DNA of 64,000 nucleotides, from positions 186,001 to 250,000 of the forward strand of contig NZ_QFFK01000006.1 of NCBI RefSeq assembly GCF_003149455.1, written 5' to 3'. The position numbers and the translations under genes were made by a program. The notes beneath the pieces were generated by a model. The model was not told where the DNA came from, ran no database searches, and was given only the letters and a program-made list of their open reading frames with translations. Numbering within the stretch: position 1 is the first letter of the stretch; every line of letters begins with the position of its first letter. The stretch is from Chitinophaga deserti (GTDB taxonomy: Bacteria; Bacteroidota; Bacteroidia; Chitinophagales; Chitinophagaceae). This document shows, in pieces, positions 16,461 to 25,733 of the stretch.

Positions 16461-19280
16461 ATGCGCAACTATCTATGCCTGGCTCTGGCCATATCCCTTG
16501 CCCATTCGGCGAACGCACAGCAATTCGGTGGCAACCGGCCTACCGTGAAATGGCGGCAGGTAAATTCGGATACAGTCCGGGTAATATTCCCCGCCGGCCT
16601 GGAAACACAGGGCCGCAGGGTGGCTGATGTGGTTCATCATATTGCCCGGTCGCACACCGCTACACTGGGCCCCACCGTAAGGAAGATCAATATCATCCTC
16701 CAGCACGAAACCATGCAGAGCAACGGCTTTGTGCAACTGGGGCCTTTCCGCTCCGTTTTCTACCTCACCCCGCCACCGGCTTCTTCAGATCTGGGTTCCA
16801 TTAACTGGACCGACCAGCTGGCATTGCATGAGTACCGCCATGTGATTCAGAACAACAATTTCCGGAAAGGCATCAGTAAAGCCGGGTATTATATTTTCGG
16901 AGAAATGGGGCAGGCCGCACTCACCAACATAGCGGTGCCCGACTGGTTCTGGGAAGGCGATGCCGTAGTGGCAGAAACTGCGCTGAGCCAGCAGGGCAGG
17001 GGAAGGCTGCCTGCATTCTTCGATGGCTACCGCGCCCTCGCACTGGCAGGGAAAGAGTATTCGTACATGCAGATCCGCAACGGCTCCTACAGGCGCATTA
17101 TACCCAATCATTACCATACCGGATACCTCATGGCGAGCTACGGCCGCCTGCAGCATGGTAAGGATTTCTGGAAAGATGTAACGGACGATGCCGTTCGCTA
17201 CCGCGGCGTGTTCTATCCATTCTCCCAAAGCCTGAAGCGCAGAACGGGTAAAAATGCCGCTGCCTTCTTTGATGCCGCATACAACCACTACCGGCAAAAC
17301 TGGACCGCGAAGGATGCGGAGCAGGCCGATACACTCAGATTACCTTCTGATGCGAATGCAAAAACAGTATCCAACTACCGGTATGTGTATGCCGATGCAG
17401 ACAGTGGCCTCGTTTACCTGCACAATACTTTTCAAACCATCCCAGCTATATACCATTCAGCATCGCACAATTCCCGCAGGGCATTTAGGATGACGGCGCC
17501 CGGTGTGGGTTTTGATGATTACATCAACTACCGCGACGGCCGCCTGTTGTGGACCGAAAGCCGCTACAGCGCCCGCTGGGGATGGGATGAGCGCTCCGTG
17601 GTGGTGATTTACCAACCCGGTTCGCTCAATAGAAGGCATATCCTCAAACACGAGCGCCGCTGCTTCTCGCCAGACCTTTCGCATGATTATAAAACCGTTG
17701 TAGTTTCCGCTACTACGCCGGATCAGCAATACCGGCTGGAGCTGCTGGATGCGGAATCCGGTAAAGTACTGCAGCAGCTGCCTAACCCGGGCAACTGGTA
17801 CTATACCTATCCCAAGTTCACGGCGGATGATAAGGAAATCGTTACCGCCGTGCGCGACAGCATTGGCCGCATGGCGCTGGTCAAACAGGCAATATCCGGC
17901 GGGGAAACCAGGGTGCTGGTACCATTCGGCATGCGTACCATCGGGATACCCGTACTGCACGACGGCCGGGTGTATTTTACCGCTGCTTTCGCGGATGTAG
18001 ATGACATTTACAGTGTGCCGCTGGGCGGAGGGGAAGTGCGCCGCCATACCCACCGGCCCAACGGGGTGTATCACCTCGCCATCAGCCAGGGGAAGATCGT
18101 TTTCAACGAATTCACGGCAGACGGTTTTAAACTCTTTTCCATCCCCCTCACCGCAGGGGAACCTTTCGACCCCACGGTGAATCATCAAAAAGGCTGGTTA
18201 CAGCCCGAATTCGGGGAGGGAGGCGATTTGCTGGGTCATGTAAAGGATGAGGGCAGAAAGGTCAGGGATTACCCTAAAACACACCGTTTATTCAACTTCC
18301 ACAGCTGGTTGCCGGTGGTGGATGATCCGGACTACGGATATTACCTCCTCGGAGAGAATGTACTGGGCACCCTGCAGACCCGCATCGGCGCAGGGTATAA
18401 CAGGAATGAGAGCAGTCCTTCCGTTGGCGGACAGGTATCCTGGGGCGGATGGTTCCCGGTGCTGAGGGCCGGGGCGGATTATAAATCCAACCGTTACCTC
18501 AACGTCAATGACTCTATACAGGTACTTTGGAACGAACTCGACTGGTACGGTGGCCTGAGCATCCCTCTGCGGCTTAGTTCCGGAAAATTCTTCCGGGGGC
18601 TTACCCTCAGCGGGGATTTCCACCAGGTAATGCGCAGCAGTGCAGGCAACAGCAAATACCGCTTCCGGGATAAAAACATCCAGTACGTGGATCTGGGTAT
18701 CGGCTTCTCTAACCAGCGGGTAAAAGCATTGCAGCAGATCTATTCGCACTTCGGGCAGTCGCTCACCATGCGCTACAGCCGTTCGGTGAATAATATTCCG
18801 GCAGAGCAGATCTTTGGCCGTGCCGATCTTACGTTTCCCGGTATCCGCAACTCACACAGCATCGTAGTGCAGCTTTCCTATCTGAAGAAAGATACGAGCC
18901 TTCGTTATGCCTTCAGCGATCCGTTTTCCTACGCAAGGGGCTATAGCAAACCATTCTATGAGCATATTTTCAAAGTGGGATCGAATTATCATTTCCCTGT
19001 GGCGTACCCGGACTGGGGCTTTGCCAACCTGCTCTACTTCTCCCGTATAAGGGCCAATGGGTTTTACGACTATATGAGTGCTTTCAACTTTAGGAACCGC
19101 CGCACTGTTACATTTGCATCTGCCGGCGGGGAATTGTTCTTTGATACAAAAATCGGGAATGTGCTGCCTTTCACTTTCGGGATGCGGTATAGCCACCTGC
19201 TCAACGATAATCCCGGTGATCCTTCGCGGAAAGGGCGTTATGAGCTGATCGTTCCTCTGCAGCAATTATTTTCTTACTAA
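16461..19280 (+). CDS. metalloprotease-like TolB-propeller outer-membrane protein
   Basis: A 939-residue exported protein (start at 16461 gives signal peptide MRNYLCLALAISLAHSANAQ; a start at 16419 is possible but adds a Cys/Pro-rich non-signal stretch). Domains in order: an N-terminal gluzincin-type peptidase unit with HEYRH at 123-127 and a downstream WFWEGDAVVAE around 161-170 supplying the third zinc ligand; a middle TolB-like beta-propeller with repeats such as SPDLSHDYKTVVVSATT and GGEVRRHTHRPNGVYHLA; and a C-terminal part of alternating aromatic strands (LGTLQTRIGAGYNRN to the end) that looks like a membrane beta-barrel. Substrate unknown. It would sit at the outer membrane and cleave proteins or peptides. 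The AI-2E-type permease starts 11 bases later. Confidence 0.75.
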   Translation: MRNYLCLALAISLAHSANAQQFGGNRPTVKWRQVNSDTVRVIFPAGLETQGRRVADVVHHIARSHTATLGPTVRKINIILQHETMQSNGFVQLGPFRSVFYLTPPPASSDLGSINWTDQLALHEYRHVIQNNNFRKGISKAGYYIFGEMGQAALTNIAVPDWFWEGDAVVAETALSQQGRGRLPAFFDGYRALALAGKEYSYMQIRNGSYRRIIPNHYHTGYLMASYGRLQHGKDFWKDVTDDAVRYRGVFYPFSQSLKRRTGKNAAAFFDAAYNHYRQNWTAKDAEQADTLRLPSDANAKTVSNYRYVYADADSGLVYLHNTFQTIPAIYHSASHNSRRAFRMTAPGVGFDDYINYRDGRLLWTESRYSARWGWDERSVVVIYQPGSLNRRHILKHERRCFSPDLSHDYKTVVVSATTPDQQYRLELLDAESGKVLQQLPNPGNWYYTYPKFTADDKEIVTAVRDSIGRMALVKQAISGGETRVLVPFGMRTIGIPVLHDGRVYFTAAFADVDDIYSVPLGGGEVRRHTHRPNGVYHLAISQGKIVFNEFTADGFKLFSIPLTAGEPFDPTVNHQKGWLQPEFGEGGDLLGHVKDEGRKVRDYPKTHRLFNFHSWLPVVDDPDYGYYLLGENVLGTLQTRIGAGYNRNESSPSVGGQVSWGGWFPVLRAGADYKSNRYLNVNDSIQVLWNELDWYGGLSIPLRLSSGKFFRGLTLSGDFHQVMRSSAGNSKYRFRDKNIQYVDLGIGFSNQRVKALQQIYSHFGQSLTMRYSRSVNNIPAEQIFGRADLTFPGIRNSHSIVVQLSYLKKDTSLRYAFSDPFSYARGYSKPFYEHIFKVGSNYHFPVAYPDWGFANLLYFSRIRANGFYDYMSAFNFRNRRTVTFASAGGELFFDTKIGNVLPFTFGMRYSHLLNDNPGDPSRKGRYELIVPLQQLFSY

Positions 19281-19290
19281 ACTATTCTTC

Positions 19291-20343
19291 ATGCGTCCTC
19301 CCGTTTTAAAGCCGCCATTCTACATGAAACTGAGCAATATCCTTTTATCGCTCGTGCTCATCGTTGTAATCCTGCGCACCACGAAAGATATCCTGGCGCC
19401 GGTGGCTTTCGGTTTCCTTTTCGCCATACTCCTGCTTCCCCTCGCACAGGGGCTGGAAAAGCTCCGCCTGCCACGTGCAGCGGCAGCCGGTATTGCAGTA
19501 TTAATATTCGTGATTTTTATGGCGGGGATGCTGTATTTCATTTCATGGCAAACAAGCAGCTTCCTCACAGATTTACCCGTATTGGAAAAGCGCCTCATGT
19601 TGCTGGCCAATAACCTCACTATCTGGATCGATGACAAGTTCCAGGTGGATTCGGACCAGCAGCTGGCCTGGCTGAATGAAACTGCGGCCAAGAGTATCAG
19701 TTCACTGTCGCAGTTTGCCGTGAATGCGGTAACATCCGTTTCTTCGATCCTCATCTTTCTCGTATTTATTCCCCTCTATACGTTCTTCCTGCTCTTTTAC
19801 CGCAGGCTGCTCGTGCAGTTTGTGCTGCGCCTCTTCCGCCGTGAACATGCAGGCGAAGTACATGAGGTAATCGCACACAGCCGAATTGTAGTGAAAAGCT
19901 ATGTGGTGGGCCTCTTCATTGAAATGATCGTAGTAGCTGCCTTATACATCCTTGCGCTGGTATGCCTCGGTGTGAAATACGCTGTGTTGCTGGGTACGCT
20001 GGGTGCAATTTTCAACATCATACCCTACCTCGGTATGGTGCTCACCATCGGCATCACGGTGCTGGTAACGCTTACTACGGGTACAGGCGGACAGGCTTTC
20101 TGGGCAGCTGCTGTCATGTTCGGTATTCACCTGCTGGATGCAAACGTACTGCTGCCAAGGATCGTGGGTTCCAAGGTGTCTATCAACGCCATGGTAACGC
20201 TGATCGGCGTGTTTGTAGGGAGTATGATCTGGGGGATTGCGGGCATGTTTATTTCCATTCCGGCAATGGCATTGCTGAAAGTAGTGTTCGATAAGATTCC
20301 GAACATGCGCCCCTGGGGCATGATTATGGGAAATGAAGACTAG
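19291..20343 (+). CDS. AI-2E family transporter
   Basis: A polytopic inner-membrane protein of 350 residues, about eight membrane segments: two close helices at the start (about 14-55), one near 60-80, a soluble stretch, then a block of segments from about 150 to 335. The family signature is in the second block (YLGMVLTIGITVLVTLTTG, LLPRIVGSKVSINAMVTLIGV, GMIWGIAGMFISIPAMALLKV). Members are called AI-2E after one reported autoinducer-2 exporter, but many are Na+/H+ antiporters or unknown permeases. Start at 19291 is preferred because PPFYMKLS is family-like; 19324 is the alternative. Its TAG stop overlaps the stop of the converging gene within the palindrome CTAG. Confidence 0.9.
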   Translation: MRPPVLKPPFYMKLSNILLSLVLIVVILRTTKDILAPVAFGFLFAILLLPLAQGLEKLRLPRAAAAGIAVLIFVIFMAGMLYFISWQTSSFLTDLPVLEKRLMLLANNLTIWIDDKFQVDSDQQLAWLNETAAKSISSLSQFAVNAVTSVSSILIFLVFIPLYTFFLLFYRRLLVQFVLRLFRREHAGEVHEVIAHSRIVVKSYVVGLFIEMIVVAALYILALVCLGVKYAVLLGTLGAIFNIIPYLGMVLTIGITVLVTLTTGTGGQAFWAAAVMFGIHLLDANVLLPRIVGSKVSINAMVTLIGVFVGSMIWGIAGMFISIPAMALLKVVFDKIPNMRPWGMIMGNED

Positions 20344-20831
20344 CGCACAGCGATGCGCAGTTCGGGCACGCGGTAGAATTTATCTTCGGAATACTGAATA
20401 ATAATATTTGAGAAGATAAGCGCTTCGCCTTTCTGAATGGTTTCTTTCAGGCGTTTGCTCCAAAGGGGAGAGAGGCGGTCGCCTTTAAAGCTATCGCCCG
20501 TAGTTTCCGAATAAAAGGCCACCTGGCTGGTGGTATCATTGAGATAAGCTTCCTTCGCTTCGTACAGGAAATCGAAAGATATGACGGGGTATTTGATGTT
20601 CTTGTTATCGCGCACTACCAGTGCGGAGTCCAGAATTTTAAGTACTTCGGGGCGTGGGAGGGAATCGCTGAGGTAGATGCCCCAGGTGGTGCGGAAGGCC
20701 AGCTTCTTATCAGCTGTAGCTGCTGCTGCAGGCTTTGCCGTACGCGCTGCAGGTTTGGGTTTGGATTGTGCCGCCGCGGATGTGGTTATCCCGGCAAAAA
20801 GTGTGAGCGTTATCAGCAGTTGTTTCGTCAT
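20340..20831 (-). CDS. secreted hypothetical protein, GldM C-terminal-like
   Basis: A 163-residue exported protein: signal peptide (MTKQLLITLTLFAGITTSAAAQ), an Ala/Lys/Pro linker, then one globular domain. The domain pattern (YPVISFDF, then GDSF, KRLKETIQKGEALIFSNIII, RVPELRIAV) resembles the last domain of gliding-motility protein GldM; this is a weak resemblance and no GldK, GldL or GldN gene is nearby. It is the only gene between the AI-2E permease, with which it converges and shares a CTAG at the stops, and valS, whose terminator lies just upstream of its start. Confidence 0.7.
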   Translation of the reverse strand: MTKQLLITLTLFAGITTSAAAQSKPKPAARTAKPAAAATADKKLAFRTTWGIYLSDSLPRPEVLKILDSALVVRDNKNIKYPVISFDFLYEAKEAYLNDTTSQVAFYSETTGDSFKGDRLSPLWSKRLKETIQKGEALIFSNIIIQYSEDKFYRVPELRIAVR

Positions 20832-20836
20832 AGGGC

Positions 20837-20876
20837 AAAAAAAAGATCGTCCGGAGTATGTAACGCCGGACGATCC
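20837..20876 (-). terminator. Rho-independent terminator after valS
   Basis: Ten-base-pair stem (20845-20854 with 20866-20875, arms GATCGTCCGG/CCGGACGATC) followed on the minus strand by eight T. It ends only a few bases before the start of the next minus-strand gene. Confidence 0.88.
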
Positions 20877-20882
20877 TGTATA

Positions 20883-23519
20883 TTATAACAGTTTCAGACT
20901 TTCTTCAATGGCCTGTATGCGGGCCTGGCAATCCGCCAGCTTCCTGCGCTCTGCTTCCACCGCTTCCGGCTTGGCATTGGCAACAAACTTTTCGTTGGAT
21001 AATTTCTTCTCCACACTGGTGCGGAAGCCCTGCTGATAGGTAAGGTCTTTCAGCAACAGTTCTTTCTGCGCTGCAGGGTCCACTTCCTTATCGGTCACCA
21101 TATAGAACTTATCGGTACCTACCACGATGGAGGCGGCGCCTGCAATCGCTTCTGTAGCATATCCGAATTCATTTGCATTTACCTGTTTGGCGATGATGCT
21201 TTCGATCCGCTTAAAGGCTTGCTTGTTCTGTGTTTCCACGAACAGTCCGATGGTATCTTTCGGTTTCAGCTGCTGCTTGTTACGTGCATCACGGATAGCG
21301 GTGATAGTGTCTTTGGCGAGCGTTGCTTCAGCGAGGATGTCTGCATTGATGCTTCCGGGAGCCTGGAACTGTTTGATCACCAGATCGTCTCCCTCTGCAC
21401 GGTCGGCCAGCAGGTGGTATATGTCTTCCGTTACGAAAGGCATGAACGGGTGCAGCAGTTGCATGAGCTGTTCGAAGTACTCAATAGTCTTTTTGTAAAC
21501 ACCTGCATCGATAGGCTGCTCGAATCCGGGTTTGATCCACTCGAGGTACCAGGAGCAGAAGTCGTCCCAGATAAGGCTGTATATGGCTTTGAGGGCTTCG
21601 CTGAGGCGGAAGTCGCGGAAGAGCTTCTCTACTTCGGCATGCACTTCGTTGAAGCGGTTACCGAACCATTCTACTGCAAACTCCGGAACGGGGGCGCCGG
21701 TATTTTCTGCAGGCGTCCACATCTTCACGAGCTTCAGGGCATTCCACATCTTGTTGTTGAAGAAACGGCCCTGTTCGCAGCTGGAATCGTCGAACAGCAG
21801 ATCGTTACCCGCAGGGGACGCGATCATGATACCGAAACGAACGGCATCGGCACCGAAGCGGTCAATGAGATCCAGCAGGTCTGGTGAGTTGCCCAGTGAT
21901 TTGGACATCTTGCGGCCCTGCTTATCACGCACCATACCGGTGAAGTATACATCGGAGAAGGGCTTCTCTTTATGATATTCCTCGCCGGCCATGATCATAC
22001 GCGCCACCCAGAAGAAAATGATATCCTGACCCGTTACCAGTACGGAAGTGGGGTAGTAGTAGTTGATGTCTTCGTTGCCGGGGTTGCTGATACCGTTGAA
22101 CACCTCCATTGGCCAGAGCCAGGAAGAGAACCAGGTATCCAGGCAGTCTTCGTCCTGACGCAGTGTGGCAGGGCGGCTGCCGTATGCGGCTTCGTATTTA
22201 TCGAGGGCGGTTTCCAGTGTTTCTGCCACTACAAACTGGCCCTGGGCATCGTACCATGCAGGGATCTGCTGCCCCCACCAGAGCTGGCGGGAAATACACC
22301 AGTCTTTCACGTTCTCCATCCAGTACTTGTAGGTAGCGAGGAAGCGGTCGCCCGGGTGGATGCGTACATCGCCGTTTACTACTGCATCCAGTGCAGGCTT
22401 GGCGAGTTCAGACATTTTCACGAACCATTGGGTGGAGATTTTAGGCTCCACAACGGTGTCGGGGTTGCGCTGGCTGTAACCGAGGCGGGTGGTGTATTCC
22501 TGTTCTTTAACGAGGAGGCCCTGTTCGTGAAGGGCCGCTACTACTTTCTTGCGTGCGCGGAAGCGGTCTTCCCCTACAAACACTTCAGCCGCGGCGGAAA
22601 GGGTACCATCATCGTTGAGGGTATCCACCACTTCGAGGTTGTGTTTGAGGCCGAGATTGTAGTCATTGATATCGTGTGCAGGCGTCACTTTAAGGGCGCC
22701 GGTACCGAATTCTTTATCTACATATTCATCGAAGATCACGGGCACCTTACGGTTCACGAGTGGCACGATGGCGAAGTGACCTTTCAGATGCACATAACGC
22801 TCATCGTCGGGGTTTACGCAGATCGCAGTATCGCCCATGATGGTTTCGGGGCGCTGGGTGGCGATGGTGATGAATTCACCGGTAGGCTCACCGGCAGCGT
22901 TTACCACCGCGTATTTCACGTGGTAGAGCTTGCCGTTGATCTCTTTATATTCCACTTCCTCGTCGGAAAGGGCGGTTTTGGCTTTAGGGTCCCAGTTGAT
23001 CATTCGGGCGCCGCGGTAAATGAGGCCTTTGCCGTAGAGGTCTACGAACACCTTGATCACCGCATCGTAATAATGCTGGTCCATGGTAAAGGTAACACGG
23101 TCCCAGTCTACCGAACAGCCCAGTTTACGGATCTGGTGGTAGATGATGCCGCCGTATTTATCTTTCCATTCGTATGCGTATTTGAGGAACTCCTGGCGGG
23201 TGAGCTGGCTTTTTTCGATGCCTTTCTCATCCTTGAGCATGTTCACCACTTTCGTTTCGGTAGCGATGGAAGCATGGTCGGACCCCGGAACCCAGCAGGC
23301 GTTGAAGCCGCTCATACGGGCATGGCGGGTAAGGATATCCTGCACGGTTTCATTCAGGGTATGGCCCATGTGCAATACCCCGGTTACGTTAGGCGGGGGG
23401 ATAACGATCGTAAAAGGAGGACGGCCGTCGGGCACCGAACGGAAATATTGCTTGTCGAGCCAATATTGATACCATTTGTCTTCTGCCGCAGCAGGAATAT
23501 AGTTCTTCGAAAGTTCCAT
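20883..23519 (-). CDS. valS: valyl-tRNA synthetase
   Basis: Charges tRNA-Val with valine in the cytoplasm. 878 residues, the normal size. The class I motifs are present: HMGH at 50-53 (for HIGH) in PPPNVTGVLHMGHTLNE and KMSKS around 537-541 in GRKMSKSLGN. The editing domain lies between about 190 and 340 (ATQRPETIMGDTAICV, the Thr/Asp-rich pocket) and the C-terminal arm is a coiled coil (ERRKLADCQARIQAIEESLK) that clamps tRNA. Its own promoter lies 33 bases upstream. A 524-codon opposite frame is a shadow. Confidence 0.99.
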   Translation of the reverse strand: MELSKNYIPAAAEDKWYQYWLDKQYFRSVPDGRPPFTIVIPPPNVTGVLHMGHTLNETVQDILTRHARMSGFNACWVPGSDHASIATETKVVNMLKDEKGIEKSQLTRQEFLKYAYEWKDKYGGIIYHQIRKLGCSVDWDRVTFTMDQHYYDAVIKVFVDLYGKGLIYRGARMINWDPKAKTALSDEEVEYKEINGKLYHVKYAVVNAAGEPTGEFITIATQRPETIMGDTAICVNPDDERYVHLKGHFAIVPLVNRKVPVIFDEYVDKEFGTGALKVTPAHDINDYNLGLKHNLEVVDTLNDDGTLSAAAEVFVGEDRFRARKKVVAALHEQGLLVKEQEYTTRLGYSQRNPDTVVEPKISTQWFVKMSELAKPALDAVVNGDVRIHPGDRFLATYKYWMENVKDWCISRQLWWGQQIPAWYDAQGQFVVAETLETALDKYEAAYGSRPATLRQDEDCLDTWFSSWLWPMEVFNGISNPGNEDINYYYPTSVLVTGQDIIFFWVARMIMAGEEYHKEKPFSDVYFTGMVRDKQGRKMSKSLGNSPDLLDLIDRFGADAVRFGIMIASPAGNDLLFDDSSCEQGRFFNNKMWNALKLVKMWTPAENTGAPVPEFAVEWFGNRFNEVHAEVEKLFRDFRLSEALKAIYSLIWDDFCSWYLEWIKPGFEQPIDAGVYKKTIEYFEQLMQLLHPFMPFVTEDIYHLLADRAEGDDLVIKQFQAPGSINADILAEATLAKDTITAIRDARNKQQLKPKDTIGLFVETQNKQAFKRIESIIAKQVNANEFGYATEAIAGAASIVVGTDKFYMVTDKEVDPAAQKELLLKDLTYQQGFRTSVEKKLSNEKFVANAKPEAVEAERRKLADCQARIQAIEESLKLL

Positions 23520-23551
23520 CAGTTTATCAGGCTATGTCTGTTTTAGGCATG

Positions 23552-23559
23552 CAAAAATA
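23552..23559 (-). promoter_or_regulatory. -7 promoter element for valS
   Basis: TATTTTTG on the minus strand, exact TAnnTTTG match, 33 bases before the valS start. Confidence 0.6.
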
Positions 23560-23730
23560 TCGAATATCGCAAGTATTCCGAATTTCAATATCATAAATGC
23601 CGGTAAGGGGCATTAATATTTGTTGAATGTACGTTTAAACATCCTTTTTGTGAAAAAAGTACCGGATTACTGCAAAATAGTACACAAGTTAAGGTGATTT
23701 AATCGGTATCTTGTGGCGTTTTTGTTGAAA

Positions 23731-24291
23731 ATGACGAGTTATGCGCAACATACCGACCATGAATTGATGCAGGGCATCCGGGCGAACGACGCTTCAGCGT
23801 TCACCATGCTCTTCAATCGTCATTACCGTAATCTATACCTTACCGCCCTGAATATTCTCCGCCGCGACGATGTTAGCCGCGACCTGGTGCAGGATGTATT
23901 TACCCAGCTATGGGTGCGCCGGCACGAACTGGAGATCGCTTACCCCAATGCCTGGCTGCAGCAGGCCATCCGTTTCCAGGTATTTAAAGCCATCCGCGAC
24001 CAGAAGATCGATGAACGGTTTTACGACCGCCTTATGGAAACCTCTTCCGAATTGCTGGACGATCAGCCTTTGCTGTTCAAGGAGCTGGACGGGCTGGTGC
24101 GTGAGATCCTGGCTTCCCTGCCTGGTGATGCCCGCCGCATCTTCCTGCTAAGCCGGGAAGAGAAGAAGTCGTACAAAGAGATTGCCGGGGAACTGGAGAT
24201 TTCTGTTAAGACCGTGGAAAAGAAAATGACCGCCACCCTGAAAGTGCTTCGCACCCGTCTCCGCGATGCCATGTTCACCATTCTTCCTTAA
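23731..24291 (+). CDS. RNA polymerase ECF sigma-70 factor
   Basis: A 186-residue ECF sigma factor of the Bacteroidota type. Region 2 (TMLFNRHYRNLYLTALNIL, then RDLVQDVFTQLWVRR) spans about 20-85, and region 4 (SREEKKSYKEIAGELEISVKTVEKKM) spans about 130-180. Start at the ATG 23731; a GTG six codons upstream is possible. It heads the FecR-SusC-SusD locus on the plus strand and should be the specific activator of that locus. The FecR gene starts 66 bases later after a T-rich stretch. Confidence 0.94.
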   Translation: MTSYAQHTDHELMQGIRANDASAFTMLFNRHYRNLYLTALNILRRDDVSRDLVQDVFTQLWVRRHELEIAYPNAWLQQAIRFQVFKAIRDQKIDERFYDRLMETSSELLDDQPLLFKELDGLVREILASLPGDARRIFLLSREEKKSYKEIAGELEISVKTVEKKMTATLKVLRTRLRDAMFTILP

Positions 24292-24357
24292 AAAATTAAT
24301 TTTTTTTTAACAAACCGTAGGGTATCGCTTTTTGAGTGGTACTAAAGTACATAGCGC

Positions 24358-25491
24358 ATGAACCAGCAGACACTCACCACACTGATCGACCGCTACCTGA
24401 ATGGTACCGCCACAGCCGCAGAAAAGCAGCTGCTGGAGGCTTATTACGATACCATGAAGCAGCAGGCGGCCCCCGTTCCCGATGCGGAAACGGAGGAAGC
24501 GATGCGCGTTGCCATGCTGGCGAAAGTGTTTGAGAATGCGGGTATCCCTGCTCCTGTGGAAACACCGGTACGCCGCCTTTGGGTGCGCCGTGCGGCAGCA
24601 GCGGCAGCTATCGTAGTAATGTCTGGCGCAGCCTGGTGGATGCTGCAGCCCGAAAAGCCCCGGGTAGCCGCCAATATTAAACAGCAGCCGGTACCACAGC
24701 CTGGTAAAGACGTAGCCACCCTTACGCTTGCCAACGGGCAGGTAGTAGTGCTGGACGATTCTACCGGCGCCATCCCTGCTAACCAGGGAGGTGCGCAAAT
24801 TGCACTGGGTGGCGATGCGCTCACTTATAATGACGAAGGCACTGCTGATGCGGCGCCTGTCTACAACACCCTTAAAACACCTGCAGGCGGTAAATTCCGC
24901 CTCACTTTATCAGACGGTACGAAGGTATGGCTCAACGCTGCTTCCTCTATCCGTTACCCCGCGCGCTTTACAGACGGGGAGCGTAAAGTAACCGTTACCG
25001 GCGAAGCTTATTTTGAAGTAACCGGCAGTGAGCAGCAGCCATTTGTGGTGGATGTACACAACAAAGCCACCGTACGCGTACTGGGCACCGCCTTTAACGT
25101 GCAGGCATATACAGAAGATGCCCGCATCGTAACCACCCTCGTATCCGGTAAAGTGCAGTTCGCCACAGGCGGCACTCCCGTTACCCTGCGCCCTGCACAA
25201 CAGGCCGTAGCCGGTGAAGACGGGCAGATAGCAGTTCAGTCTGCCGATACAGAGATAGCCACTGCCTGGAAAGACGGGTACTTCCGCTTTCGCGGCACCG
25301 ACATTAAAACGATTATGCGCCAGCTGGAACGCTGGTACAATATAGAAACCGAATACCAGGGTGATATACAGCACCTCTTTGTGGCAGACATCCCTCGGGA
25401 TGCGCAGCTGGAAGAGATACTGAAACTACTGGAAATGACCAACCGCGTGCATTTTGTAACAAACGGGCGGCAGGTAACGGTGAAGCCGTAA
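24358..25491 (+). CDS. FecR family anti-sigma factor
   Basis: A 377-residue inner-membrane anti-sigma factor. N-terminal cytoplasmic part to about 75, one membrane segment at about 78-97 (AAAAAAIVVMSGAAWWML), the periplasmic FecR domain from about 165 to 275 (LPDGT-like LSDGTKVWLNAASSIRYP, GEAYFEV, VLGTAFNVQAYTED), and a C-terminal DUF4974 domain (FRFRGTDIKTIMRQLERWYNIE). In the family DUF4974 receives the signal from the STN domain of the cognate transporter, which here is the SusC protein encoded next. An insert of about 50 residues separates the membrane segment from the FecR domain. Confidence 0.94.
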   Translation: MNQQTLTTLIDRYLNGTATAAEKQLLEAYYDTMKQQAAPVPDAETEEAMRVAMLAKVFENAGIPAPVETPVRRLWVRRAAAAAAIVVMSGAAWWMLQPEKPRVAANIKQQPVPQPGKDVATLTLANGQVVVLDDSTGAIPANQGGAQIALGGDALTYNDEGTADAAPVYNTLKTPAGGKFRLTLSDGTKVWLNAASSIRYPARFTDGERKVTVTGEAYFEVTGSEQQPFVVDVHNKATVRVLGTAFNVQAYTEDARIVTTLVSGKVQFATGGTPVTLRPAQQAVAGEDGQIAVQSADTEIATAWKDGYFRFRGTDIKTIMRQLERWYNIETEYQGDIQHLFVADIPRDAQLEEILKLLEMTNRVHFVTNGRQVTVKP

Positions 25492-25733
25492 TAAAACAGA
25501 CAATCGGATTAGTGATATATATACAGTGACAGACAAGGGACTTTAGAGATAGTGGGGAATAATCAGTAAACAGCTGAATCGAGCAAAGGACAGGATACTA
25601 CGAATCTAACCGCACAACCGGTTCAATCAACAAGAAGGATTTATATATACATCTCCCGGAAGAGGGAGACAGGGTGCTGCATGTGTGATGCGGCGCCGGG
25701 GGAAACTTTTTTAATCAACCAACCCATACGCAA
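25492..25733 (+). promoter_or_regulatory. leader region of the susC-like gene
   Basis: 242 bases between fecR and susC. It has no open frame. The likely sigma-dependent promoter is here, but I cannot pick a -10/-35 for this ECF type. A hairpin TCTCCC/GGGAGA lies at 25652-25669, 65 bases before the start, and could shape the leader. Confidence 0.35.

Noticed and set aside
21972..23546. 524-codon open frame opposite valS
   Set aside because: Shadow of valS; the Val/His-rich product resembles no family.
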